Origin: Rhizophagus irregularis
Lineage: Eukaryota > Glomeromycota > Glomeromycetes > Glomerales > Glomeraceae
DNA length: 64,000 nt
Direction: 5' to 3'
Assembly (NCBI RefSeq): GCF_026210795.1
Contig: NC_089448.1
Span: 2,604,001-2,668,000 of the forward strand
Part shown: in pieces, positions 16,326 through 27,554 of the stretch
Position numbering within the stretch: position 1 is the stretch's first letter
Layout: every line of letters starts with the position of its first letter
Position numbers and translations under genes: made by a program
Notes under the pieces: model-generated
Told to the model about the DNA's origin: nothing
Database searches by the model: none
The model's input: the letters and a program-made list of their open reading frames with translations, nothing else

Positions 16326-16498
16326 GTCGGATACAGTAACGCGTGATTGTGCCGCAGCGTGAATTTAGTTATTTAGTTGTAATTGGGTAAACAATAATTA
16401 TATGACAATGTGACATGTATAATAGTTAAACTGGTAATGATCGACCGTCAATCATTTCGTAGGTGATATAACTGATGTGAGCCAAATCGGCCCATATG

Positions 16499-16640
16499 TT
16501 TATAAAAAAACGCTGGAACTATTGTTTTCAGCATTTCTTTTTTAATTTTTTATAAAAATGCCAGAACTATTATTTCTGGCATTTTTATTATTTTTTTTAT
16601 TAAAATTGCTGGAACTATTAGTTCTGGCATTTTTTTTTGC
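16499..16640. repeat. Tandem hairpin array, right block
   Basis: Three further hairpin units (AACGCTGGAACTATTG..., ATGCCAGAACTATTATTTCT..., TTGCTGGAACTATTAGTTCT...), continuing the array that the 4.4-kb transposon interrupts. Confidence 0.85.
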
Positions 16641-17085
16641 AGTTATAATAAGAGAAAACGCCGTTTCTGTCAGTTTTTTCCAATTACCAATCCATCTTTT
16701 TCTAAAAAATAAAATCATTTTTTTTTTAAATTTTGTTAATGAAAAATAATTTTTTTTTACGATTAATAATAAGAAGAAATATATTTTTTAGTAGTTAAAT
16801 TAAAAATTATATTTCATTTAAAAAAAATTAGTTTTTTTTGCGGATATTTCGCAAATCTGCAAATATTCCGCAATCCTGCAAATATTCCGCAATCCTGCAA
16901 ATATTCCGCAATTGAATTGCGGTACTTTGGATATTTGCAGATTTGCAGAATATTTGCAGGATTGCGGATAATTGCAGATCTGCAGATCTGCAGATTTTTA
17001 GATTTAAAATCTGCAATGTTCCGCAATACTGTAAATCGCAATTATTCCGTAATTACATATTTGCAGCACTATCCTTATCTCTGAC

Positions 17086-17305
17086 GCAACAAACAAGATC
17101 ATATGGTAATAATGCCAATAAGAATCAACGAACTTCAGGAAGTCAATCGACTAATAAAAATCAGAAGAATTCTAAGAATTCAAAGAAGAAACCAGAAGAG
17201 ACGAAGTCTAAAAAGCAAAAGAAGCAAAAGAAAAATAAGTCCTGTAAAGCATTGAGATCGAAGATCTTAGCAAAAATTATAGATGTTTTGCGTAAATTAA
17301 TCTAA
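17086..17305 (+). pseudogene. 3' part of the split LINE ORF1 relic
   Basis: Continues in frame from 10934: QQTRSYGNNANKNQRTSGSQ, then a Lys/Gln/Ser-rich basic tail (KKKPEETKSKKQKKQKKNKS) and a stop after DVLRKLI. Basic low-complexity tails are common in nucleic-acid-binding ORF1 proteins. Separated from its 5' half by the 6.1-kb insertion. Confidence 0.6.
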
Positions 17306-17940
17306 TTTTAGTTAATTTAGGTTTTAGAAATGGATAAGAATAGTGGTCAAAAGGCCTAAATTTTATATAAAATTTCTATTCCTCATTTTTTTTATCCTTA
17401 TATTTTCTTATTTGTTCGTTATTCAGGATGAGTTTTAGTTTAGTTTTTTTTTTCCTACCCCTTTTTACTAACCATTTTCTTTTATACCTTAGTATTTGAG
17501 CTGGCAGGTCTTTAAGTATTTATATTTTTAGATTAGCTGTTGTAATTTAGTACTCACATTTTCCTTTTTAGATGTAATATTATAGAAAAAAAAAAAACAA
17601 ATTTTGTAATTTTAACAAAAATTATAATATGGCTAAAATTATAATTTATAGATAATTGTAAGAAATTTTTTTATTAATATAAATAATATGTAGAAATGTG
17701 GCGCAATAATTTTATATAGATCATTTTATAGATCAATTTATAGATCTCTTGATTTTTTTGATTTTTTGATTTTTTTGATTTATTTAATAAATCTGATAAA
17801 CTTAATATATTTTATTTATTTATTATATTTATTTTATTTTTTTTCGCAGCGTATTTGCAATTTTATTAAAGTAAAAAAACAAATTAAAAGAAACTATATA
17901 TAAAATAAAGTTTTAATAATATCTATTCTAATATAATTAA
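17306..17940. other. AT-rich spacer
   Basis: Probably 3' non-coding sequence of the ORF1 relic, then a GATTTTTT microsatellite-like stretch at 17750-17790. No gene seen. Confidence 0.45.
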
Positions 17941-18090
17941 ATTACAAACCACTCGTCATACATATAGTACTTCATGTTCGTATACTGTCATCATTTCATT
18001 TGATTCAGTAAGACTTTATTTATTTAAACAGTTATCTTAGCCATAAAGCTCTATTTTTAATATCTGGTGATCACAGGACCTACTATTTAT
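17941..18090. repeat. Dispersed direct repeat, copy 1
   Basis: Similar by eye to 27555-27722: CACTCGTCATAC, TACTGTCA, TATCTTAGC, and GATCACAGGACCTACTA against GATCACAGGACCCACTA. The two copies lie in the same orientation on either side of the LINE region. Family unknown. Confidence 0.5.
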
Positions 18091-18112
18091 TTTATTTAAT
18101 ATTCTTATTTTT

Positions 18113-18168
18113 TTTATTTTATTAGGACCCCAGAAAACTAATATAAAGGTTATAAGTGACTTTTGGCC
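18113..18168. repeat. Left arm of an inverted repeat flanking the LINE
   Basis: AGGACCCCAGAAAACTAATA and GGTTATAAGTGACTTTTGG match the reverse complement of 26919-26975 (CCAAAAGTGTGACTTATGAC and GAATTCCGGGGTCCT). The arms look like the ends of an older foldback/TIR element into which the LINE copies inserted. Confidence 0.5.
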
Positions 18169-18186
18169 AAAAACACCACTTTTTGC

Positions 18187-18353
18187 CAAAACTCAAAAAA
18201 TCATTTTTTGTAAATATCTCAGCATCCAGTGATTCAATTTTAATGAACATTTTTTTATTTTGTAGCCCTCATTCAGATCTACAATTTTAAAAAAAAAGTT
18301 TATCAAAATTGGACCACTGGGTGCCGAGATATTTACAAAAAACGATTTTTTGA
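18187..18353. repeat. Foldback (palindromic) element
   Basis: The left arm TTGTAAATATCTCAGCATCC... and the right arm ...GGGTGCCGAGATATTTACAA form an imperfect ~70-bp stem around a centre that reads TTTGTAGCCCTCATTCAGAT. Three related elements lie at 48656-49114. Confidence 0.65.
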
Positions 18354-18496
18354 GCTGTTAAAAAATGGGTCAATTCGCTGAAAGTATGACTTAAAAATCC
18401 TGATCTGCCAACTCTTTCTTGTAGATCCTTGGTCAAAAATTTCGCAAAAGAAATTTTTATTCTTCGTATTAACACACCTCTTATTTTACTACTAAA

Positions 18497-20647
18497 ATGC
18501 CTCCCAAAGGTAACAAAAAAGCTGGCAATAACCCTAACGGGGGACCTGCCAAGCGTCAAGACAAACGAAACAAAAATAAAGACTCTGGCTCTGACGTTTC
18601 GAACTCTGATAATGAACAAATAAACAATAAAAACAACCCTTCCAAACGTACCTGTACGCTCCCAGAAAATCCTATGGAAGAAGACTACGTCGCCGACTCG
18701 GCATAACGCCTGGAGGTAGTCATACTACTCCTCCTCAACAAAATAATGCTGACAACTTTTCGTCTCCTCCTCCCAAAGATACTACTGCGCCTTCTGCGCC
18801 TAGTACTGTCACGTCTGGTACTGATGCGTCTATGCATGCCCCAAAAGACAAAGAAACTTCCCCCTTAGATGCGTCTCCTAATAAAGATATTATGGATACC
18901 AATGATACTTCTTCTCTTACACAGCCCACTATTTCCATTCTTAGGCGTGATTATCAGGCTGCTGCGGCTCCTAATACTTCTCCTGAATTTATCAAAAAGT
19001 ATCCTACCAATCGGGCTATGATTGACGCTGTCAATAACCTCCTTTTGGAAACTTATCACTCTTACACTGGCCGCGCTCGCATGTCTGGTTCTGGTGACCT
19101 CAAACGATTAGTCATTCATTTTAATTCAACTACTGAACGTGATGCCTACCTTTCTCTCCAACATGATGATCTTGCCGATCTCCGATTTTTTCTACATGAC
19201 CCTCAGCAACTCCGAACTGATGAAGATCTCTGGGCTATCCAAGTCACTGACATTTTATTCTTCATCAAGAAAGATGACATTACTGCTCTTTTTAAAAAAT
19301 ATGGTAACATACAATCCTGTCGCATTCATACACGTGCCAATGCTAAAGTTCAGCAAGCTCGTATTGTTTATGATGATGCTTCTTCTATCCAACATTTCAT
19401 GGATAAACAGTGGGCAATCTATTGTTATTCCACTTGTTTATGTATTACACCATGCTCCCTCACCCTTGATCAAAAGAAACACGACGTGAATTCGTCGCCA
19501 TTTTATCTCAGCTCCCTCCTAACACAAAAGATGTGCATTTAGCACCCTTGGTACGAGCAATTGGCGCTATGGCCGTTAATATTCCACTATCTCTTAATTC
19601 CTATAAACCTAAACGATGGGCTTACATCACTTTTAAATCACAACAAATGATGGACACCGCAATGGAACAATCAGTCGCCCTGCAAGGCCACAGACTCCAA
19701 TGGGAATTCCCGGAGAATACAAACAAGCTTTGCCACAGATGCGGCAAACTTAGCTGCGCCCTACTGCATGCCCATTGAACAATTCTTGTGGTCGCTCACG
19801 TACCCGTAATCCTGTTGCACACTTAAAAGAACATTTTAATATTGGACGATCAAATAACCATGACTCTTCTGTTAATCGCAATAGACATCGTTCCCGTTCT
19901 CAATCCAAAGATCATTCTAATTCCCGATAACGTAACCATTCAGCCAATAACACTGGACGGAGCAATAATAATACCAATAACACTTCTTCGCCCAATCCTT
20001 CTAATTCCAATAAATCTATCCAATCTGCACAACGACCTCGCTCTAATGAGCGTAAAGGCAAAGACCGTTTAGTTTCCTTTTCCACTTTCCAACGTAATAA
20101 TACCTCCATTCCCAACTCATCTGGTCATAAACAACCTCCTTTGGTGGATCCTAATTGCTCCCAAATTCAAGAGATCCTTTCGGTGCTTAAAAGCCTTCAA
20201 GAAGATATAGCTAGTGTACATGCTAGAATTCATGCTCTTGAATTAGCTGATCAGAGGATGTCTCGGTTGGAACTTCGTGTTTTTGGACATAAGCAAGACG
20301 ATGTTCTCCCACCTGACCCTAATAATTCTTCATACATGCTAGTTGACAATCACCAAAGCACCCCCCCTTATATAACACAATCTAACCCGCCCACTTCGAA
20401 CAGGTTTAATTCTGGCCCAGTTCTCCCTCCCCCAACGGTTTCTGTTCCCCATTCCACCATTTCTTCTTCCCCCATCCCCGAAACTGCTGATGAAGTAACT
20501 ATTAATAAAGAACGTGCTGAAATTTATTCATTTCAACGATCCTTAGATAACAAATTCGACCACTTATCCGGCTCTATTGAAAGATTTATTAACTCCATTT
20601 CTGATGGCTCTTTCTCAGACTTAGTCAATAAGACTTCGTCTGATTGA
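18497..20647 (+). pseudogene. LINE ORF1 (RNA-binding, two RRM-like units and zinc knuckle), broken
   Basis: Starts MPPKGNKKAGNNPNGG with a basic low-complexity leader (stop at 18706). The frame resumes with STVTSGTDASMHAPKDKET; an RRM-like unit at about 19210-19420 (DILFFIKKDDITALFKKYGN, QQARIVYDDASSIQHFMDKQ); a second RRM-like unit at 19533-19710 (RWAYITFKSQQMMDTAMEQS); a zinc-knuckle start (LCHRCGKLSC) at about 19729; and a C-terminal coiled-coil-like stretch (IQEILSVLKSLQEDIASVHA) at 20160-20290. At least three frame changes or stops separate the blocks. ORF1 proteins of this kind coat element RNA. Confidence 0.75.
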
Positions 20648-20696
20648 TTTGTTATCCCTTTCTTTCACCCCGCAGTTTTTATCATTGTGTTATAAT

Positions 20697-23600
20697 GATG
20701 AACGATAATATAGATTATGATACCTTTGTGCGAAATCTCCCCAACCCCGTTAATTTTAGTGATATTTTTAATGATCCTTTATCCGATACTTTATTTTCTT
20801 CTTCTTCCTCTACTTTTCCCATTACCAATTCTTTTAACATTTCTTCTTTTAATGTTAATAGTCTTAAAACTCCTGGCCAAGGTTCCTTTAAAATGGACCA
20901 AATCTCTTCTTTCTTTTTACAAAATCACATTTCCTTTGGTGGTATCGTTGATACACACCTATCGCCTAAACGAAATTTTTGTCTAAACGAGTTTGTGATT
21001 ATACTTCTTTTCATTCTGATTTGGACTCCACCAAACATGGTCACTCTTCTGGTGGTGTTTCTTTATTCATACACAACTCTTTAGCTACTCATGTTCAATT
21101 TTATCAATCCCATTCTTCCCGTATTCTTTCTGTAGACTTGTTTTTTAAAGGCAATGTTAAATTGCGTATATTTGTCGTCTACATTCCACCCACAAATGAT
21201 CTTGTTCTTCGTTACGAAGTCATTGATCAATTAATTTCTTTAATTTTCCAAACTTCTTCACAAAATTTTCACCATGCTATTTGCGGTGATTTTAACATGA
21301 ATCTGAAGAAATATTACCCTATATTTTTGCATCAACCTCAGGTTGCTGCTAAACGAATTCACAAATTATTTCATTATTTGCTTTCTCATAATTATGAGGA
21401 CTGCACCCCCTTAATTTATCTGGTACCTTAGGTACCTATCACCATTTGGATACTATTACTCGTATTGACTTTATTTGGTCTTGTCCACTTCTTCGCCAAT
21501 ATATGTTAACAACTTCTATTTTTGATGCTCATGATTTACACATTTCAGATCATAACCCTATTATTACATATTTTGATGCTTCATTATTATCAGATGCTAT
21601 TAAATCTGCACGAGCTCGTCAACTTGGTCGTAATACTCGACGTGTTTTCAAATATGACTCCATTTCTGCTGATCAATGGACTGCTTTTGCTGATAATTTG
21701 GATAAATTATGTCCAATTGATCCACTTGTTTTTGACGCTTGGCCTCTCAATCAGAAATGTGAATATCTTCATTCTAGGATTATCAAAGCTGCTAATTCCA
21801 CATTGCCTTCAGTTACTGTGGGCAATACTTATATTCCAAAGAAGCCTAAAGACTTGGAAAGTTTATGCCAGTCTTATAGATTTTTGTCTAAAGTGGCTAA
21901 AACTATCTGTTCTCTTCATAAGACCCCTATCTCATACTCTATGCATCATGAAACTAAGTGGTCTTTATATTATATACGTCTTAATAATATTTTATCCCTT
22001 TATAAACAAACCTTTGTTACACCTATTACTTTTCCTCCTTTTCTTCGAGATGCAAGAATTGATGATTTTGCCAATTTACTTCAAACCCTAGAAAATATGA
22101 CTTTGCTTTTACGAAGTCTTCTTTTGCTTAAAGAAAAAGAATTTCAAGCCTCTTCTATTCAGGCTAAAATTGATGCTCGGAATGATAACTTTACCAATGA
22201 TATTTCCACTTTTATTGAATCTGCTTTGTCACGAACCAGACGACGAATTGTTCTTGATCGTGTCTTTATTGATCATCCAACACACCCTACTTTATTAACT
22301 TCTCCAGATGCTATTGATCAAGAAGTTATTGAACATTTTCAAAATTTTGTTCCAATTACTTCTACTTTTCCCTCTTCTATACAGGATTTGCCTGAACGAT
22401 AGTCTAACGCTTATGCACCACTTGCTGATGTTTCTCCAGCTATTTTTGATTCACTAATGGATCCTCCTACCCTTGATGAATGGTCCTCAACAATTTCCTC
22501 TATGCCTAATGACAAAGCCTCAGGTCCTTCTATGATCTCGTATGAGATGTTGAAACACCTAGATCCTTCTGCTTCTATTTTGCTTTTCAATTTAATTTGT
22601 GCCTGTTTATCAGAAGCAAATATCCCCGATTTATGGAGACAAGCTACTGTTTTTCCTATTCCTAAACCGCATGAATGGAAATGCCAACTTAAAAATACAC
22701 GTCCTATCACTTTATTAGAGGTGATTCATAAGGCTTTGGTTAAACTTTTTTATAATCGTTTGGCTCCTTTGCTTGCCTCCCACCATGTTCTCCAAGGTGG
22801 TAATTTTGCAGGTTTACCTGGAGGTTCCTGCCATGATCCTATTATTACTCTGGAATCTATTATCCATGATTCGGTAGTCACTAAACAACCCTTGTGGATT
22901 CTTTCTCAAGACATTTCAAAAGCATTTGATTCTGTAGATTTATCTATGTTGCGTTTTGCTCTTCAACGTTTACGTTTGCCTCAAAATGCAATTCAATTCT
23001 TACTTTCTTTATTTATGTCACGTTCTAACCGTGTCATTACTGCACATGGCCCTACTCCACCATATAGAGTTAAAATTGGAATAGATCAAGGTGAAATTAT
23101 CTCTCCGCTTTTATGGGTTATTTATTTAGACCCTCTGCTTACAACTCTCAGAAATGAGAAGAAAGACTCTTATTGTTTGGTTTCTCCATTGGCTCCCTAC
23201 ACTGCTCCATCAATTTCTTGCTCTCTGGATGTTTTAGAAATTAATAATTTGGTGTTCATGGATGATTCTACTTTGATCTCTTCTTCTAAAGAAGGAATGG
23301 AACATATGTTGTTTATTACTGAAGAATTTTATTGTTTAAACAATACCTCAGCCAACCATAACAAATATGTTTTAGCCACCAATGCAGTTGCTGCTTCTCG
23401 AGATTTGTCTCCTATAGCCTTTAATTTGTCGATTTCATCGCTCAACTCCACGTCCAATATTATTGTTACTCCTATCCCTATGTCCTCATCTTTCCGGTTT
23501 TTAGGAGTTTGGTTTAATATTAACGGCTCTAGGAACTTTATCCGACAACAACTTAAACGAGAATGTAATTCTTTTTCTGCTACTCTTCGCCTGCGAAACT

Positions 23601-26355
23601 GACTGTCCAACAAGTGGTATATCTCTATAATACTGTTTTGATCCCGAAATTGGATTATCGGATGCAAGTTACGCATCTATCTGAGGCTGAATGTTCCACT
23701 ATTACCTCTTCAGTTCGTGCCTTAGTTAAACACAAGGCCAAATTATCACGCTCTGTTCCTAATGTGGTGTTATATTTAACACATGCTTTGGGTTTGATCA
23801 ATTTATTTTCATTCCAACAACAAAGTCATTTTACTAATTTATTTTTGTTAGCAAATTCTTCCTCTGTTTTTATGAAATTATTATTTAATTATAGGTTGCG
23901 ATTTATTCAATTTTATTGTTTAATTCCTATTTCTCCTTTGATGGTTTTGGATTGGACTTGTTGGTCTTCTCTTATAATTTTTAAACAAGATTATATCGCT
24001 AATACTCTAGCTTCATTACTCTCAACTCCCTTTCATTTATCACACACTAATTTATCGTCTGTGCCTGATATAACTTACCCCAATGGTCATACTCCTATTT
24101 ATCATTGTCTTTCTTTGGATGTATTTAAACTTTAAAGCCAACTTAACAAGACTTCGAAAACGTGGCCTCTTTTACCTTTCGCAACTCTTGACACCTCAAT
24201 GAACACATTTGCTCTCTTGGTCCGTCATATATGCTAATTCTGTTCAAAAGTGAGGTAACGCCCATCTTCCCAATTGGTACAAAAATCTCTCTGCTAATGT
24301 CACGATTCCAGACAAACCTGGTTTGTTAAAAGACCGATTTATGATTGAACAATGACCTGTGAGCCTGATTGCAAAAGAACTTGCTCCTTGCATTCCTCCT
24401 TCTGGTTATAAAAAGAATTGGATTGTCACGATAAATGATGATGGCCTTCCCTCATTTGGTAAACAGATCCAGATCCAACCCAAACGCTCCACTTGTACTA
24501 TTGTACATTGGACTTCAGACTGCTTATCTCGTCTGAGCGATTTTATTACTCTACGACCTTGTCCTGGCTGCGATTTAAATATAAATAAATCTTCCTATTC
24601 AAAGAAATCAGTTGCTACTGATTCTGTTTCTTGCTCCTATTCGGCCTATTTTCGACAATCATGGATCTTACCTATGAAGAAATCATCCATTTTGAATCAC
24701 ACATCCAGCTTGACTGCTACGGTGTCGTGGGCGGAAATCATGGACTTTGTTACTTCGTCTTGTAATTCTTCAGTTCGCTCGATGCTCGCTGCTGATATTC
24801 CCCCTGCTTCCTTTGTTACTGTTGACCAGGTTTTGCTTACTCCACATTTACTTACGGCTGGTGATGTTGCTGCATCATCATCGGTCGTGCTTTCTCCAGA
24901 CTCACAATATACCTTTTACACTGATGGTTCTCTTATCAATTTAGGAACTAGTGATGTTTCTATGGGATGGGGCTGGGTTCAAATTGTCAAAGATTCTGGC
25001 TTTCTTAATTCCATTGCCACTTATAAGCGGGGTATTATTCACGATTGGCCTTCTTCTTCTCGTGCTGAAGCTGCTGCTATTTATGCTGCCTTATCAGCCT
25101 CTCCTGTCAATTCTGTTGTTCATATTTATACAGATTCACAATCTTCCATCGAGGGTTTGAAACATTGTCTCTTATCTGATTATTCAGATTCTCGTCTTTA
25201 TTATAAGACTACCAATTTTGAACTTTGGGCCATCATTCAACAACTGATTGTGGATAAACAACTTTCAGTCTTACCCTTTAAGGTTAAAGCTCACTCTAAT
25301 TTTTATTGGAATGACTTCGCTGACTCTCTTGCCAATACTGCCCATACATCTGACGATGCTATTCTTATCTCCCGTCTCGATCTTGCCGCAGTTCATGATT
25401 ATATTATGTCTTATGATGACATGGTCTGTGAATCCAACCCAAGACATCTGTTTAAACAATATCATCAGATGTTGTATATGAAAGACCTTTTAGCTCTTTC
25501 TCGCTTCTTTTATTTTCTCTTTTAACAGATCCATCCCAATACGTGGTTGACTGGGCTCTTACCTGGCATACGTTAATGTTCCAACCCAAATTTGATAATT
25601 CCTTCACTAAGGAAAATGTCTCTAGACATCACACGTTGAAATTTCAACTTTTTCTGGAAGACTTACCTACTTTGGAATCGTTGAAAAGAACACAACCTGA
25701 TTTATACGTAGAGATTCTAACCTGTCGTTCTTGTGAAGACCACTTAGAAGATTTTATGCACTTATTTTTATGCAAAAAGCGCCACGTTAAATTACACCAA
25801 ATTTTAACGTCATATCTCCATTACCTTATCCAAAAAATTAAAGAAGCGGGTGATAATGCCAATTGTGATTACTCTTCTTCAATTAATAGAGTTACTTCCC
25901 TCCCTTGCTGGACTTTTTCATCAAACAACTGGTCTTCCTATAGTCTTGTCCGTGGCTGTTTGCCTACCGCCTTTTTGGAAGTTTTTGAATCCTTAGGTAT
26001 TCCTCGCCTCTCTGCTATGAATGTGGTTGCTGCCATACATAACAATTTTGTCAACAAATTCCGTAAACGAATTTGGAATCCGCGTTCGTATGATAAAGGA
26101 TTATGGGAACATACGATGAACATTTCTCCAAAACTTAAACAATCCTCAAGGCCTAAAGGTTTGCCCAAATCTTCTTATTTACCTTACTCGTCTTTACCAC
26201 CTCCAACCCATGTTGATTCACGTGACTTCAGAACCGATTGGTTAAAAAACTCGATGCAATATGGATTATCTTGGTTTAATCACATTTCGGGTTTTATGGG
26301 TCGTCTAACGGTGCTACTTAATAACCGCTTTTGCAGGATGGAGCGTCGATTTTAA
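20697..26355 (+). pseudogene. LINE ORF2: EEP endonuclease, reverse transcriptase, RNase H; broken
   Basis: Starts MMNDNIDYDTFVRNLPNPVN. Endonuclease (about 20850-21580): SFNVNSL, GIVDTHLS, CGDFNMNL and SDHNPI. Reverse transcriptase (about 22457-23500): NTRPITLLEVIHKALVKLF, SQDISKAFDSVD, GIDQGEIISPLLW and the catalytic FMDD box at about 23255 (FMDD in place of YADD). RNase H (about 24915-25340): FYTDGS, SRAEAAAIYAAL, IYTDSQSS and NDFADSLAN, so the D-E-D-D set is present. The C-terminus has a C-x2-C-x8-H-x4-C motif (CRSCEDHLEDFMHLFLC). Breaks: frameshifts near 20985 and 21435, a TAG at 22400, frameshifts near 23590, 24135-24360 and 25530. Each domain keeps its catalytic residues, so the copy is fairly young. 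Confidence 0.88.
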
Positions 26356-26630
26356 TAGTAAGCACGTCATCCGTTATTTTGTTAGCATAGTTGCTTCTAC
26401 TTTGGTTGGAATATATCAAGGAGGGAGATCTAGGAAGTGTTAGTATTAGCGAATTTTCTTTTGAACTTTCTTTTAATTTTAATTTCTTTCTAGGAGACTA
26501 TATAGCTTTGTTTTTAGTTAGTTTTTATTCTATTTTCTTTTCTTTTTCTTATATGTAAATTTGTAAAAGTTTGATAAATAATTAATAAAGATAAAGGCTA
26601 CTATGCCATGTTTGCCCGAAAGTATGACTT

Positions 26631-26933
26631 GGGATTTTTCGATCTTTAAATGTAGCGGGAGGTCTCACTGTGTACGTATAGCATAGTCAATTCTACCGGG
26701 TTTGAGATATAATACGGAGGATAGCTGTAGTAATTTATATAGAAAGGGTGTTGGGTTTATAATCTTGCATTTCTTTTTATATATTTTTTTTTCAGAAGAT
26801 TATTTGTTCTTGTATTAGTTAGTTCTGCACTTTGTTGTGCTTCTTTCTTGAATACCTGGTATTCTCTAAAGTTACTTACGGCAAAAATTAATAAAATTCA
26901 AGCACAAGCTTTGTTAAACCAAAAGTGTGACTT
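26631..26933 (+). mobile_element. Second truncated LINE tail adjacent to the full copy
   Basis: The body, 26631-26920, again matches the LINE 3' tail: AGCATAGTCAATTCTAC against AGCATAGTTGCTTCTAC, ATTAGTTAGTT, AAAAATTAATAAAATTCAAG and an ending ...TTTGTTAAACC against ...TGTTTGCCC. It is bounded on the left by GAAAGTATGACTT (26618-26630) and on the right by AAAAGTGTGACTT (26921-26933). Confidence 0.6.
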
Positions 26934-26975
26934 ATGACCTGTATTAGAGAATTCCGGGGTCCTATTTTATTATAA
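26919..26975. repeat. Right arm of the inverted repeat flanking the LINE
   Basis: Reverse complement of the 18113-18168 arm, with mismatches. See that entry. Confidence 0.5.
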
Positions 26976-27554
26976 ATAGTATTAGGATTTTATCAAATTA
27001 AAGTTTACAGATAATTTAAGAATTGTATTGTAATTTTCAAGTTATATGAAAAGAGTATTATTTCCAGTAATATAATTCAAGATAGTTAATTTTGCAATCA
27101 AGAGATTATCTATATTTTTTGTCATATCTAAAATCTTACATTATTTTAATAAAAACCTATTTTCTTTAATAGAACATCTAATGTCATTTCATGTAATCAA
27201 CTTAAGACTCTCCTATTAAATTAAACTCCAGTTAACCTGTTAAAGTGTTAAAGTTTTTCAGTTAGTTTTAATCATTGACAGGATAACAGTATATTAAGAT
27301 TAATAATGTAATAGTAATTATAATTAATTTGTAATTATAAAAAAGTAAATTTATATTATATAAATCCATTTTGAAAAAATAAATACTTATTAAGAATTAT
27401 TTGTGATTATATAAAAAGTAAACATATGAAGGTTTGATTGTAATATATTTTTGCTAATTATTATTATTTTTTTTTTTTAATTGCAATGCACTTGATAGTT
27501 TATTAAAATAATTGTTAAAGTATGATACAAAAGTAAAACTCTAAACTATAATCT
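26976..27554. other. AT-rich spacer
   Basis: No gene or recognisable repeat; a long A/T tract with short runs of T. Confidence 0.45.

Larger units (their letters stand above)
12059..16498. mobile_element. 4.4-kb DNA transposon with perfect 21-bp terminal inverted repeats
   Basis: The left end 12059-12079 starts CATATGGGCCGATTTGGCTC and the right end 16478-16498 is its exact reverse complement (21 of 21 bases). The element lies in a spacer between two hairpins of the array; flanks are T-rich (TTT on both sides), so a 3-bp duplication is possible but not provable. Inside are a plus-strand transposase-like gene with introns (12383-15020) and, convergent to it, a minus-strand C2H2 zinc-finger gene (15600-16325) plus a decayed partial copy of that gene (15130-15400). 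I cannot assign the superfamily with certainty. Confidence 0.8.
10927..17085. mobile_element. hAT-like outer element with degenerate 8-bp target duplication
   Basis: The element proper spans 10935-17077. Left end TAAGGATGGGTCCGCAAAT; the reverse complement of the right end is TAAGGATAGTGCTGCAAAT. Subterminal regions on both sides are crowded with ATTGCGGA / TCCGCAAT words, and on the right a 19-bp unit (CTGCAAATATTCCGCAATC) is repeated about three times at 16859-16913. Flanking 8-mers CCTTTGAC (10927-10934) and TCTCTGAC (17078-17085) match at 6 of 8 positions, fitting an aged hAT-type duplication. Removing the element plus one flank rejoins the LINE ORF1 relic in frame (YEPLT to QQTRSY). It encodes nothing of its own that I recognise and now carries the hairpin array, a MITE and a second transposon. 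Confidence 0.6.
18380..26630 (+). mobile_element. Full-length but dead non-LTR retrotransposon (LINE) with 13-bp flanking repeats
   Basis: The element 18393-26617 is flanked by identical 13-mers GAAAGTATGACTT at 18380-18392 and 26618-26630. It has two coding regions in LINE order: ORF1 (18497-20647) and ORF2 (20697-26355) with endonuclease, reverse transcriptase, RNase H and a C-terminal CCHC motif, then a ~260-bp 3' tail ending AATAATTAATAAAGATAAAG. There are many frameshifts, so the copy is inactive. Codon usage is richer in C/T than the neighbouring DNA. Confidence 0.85.
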
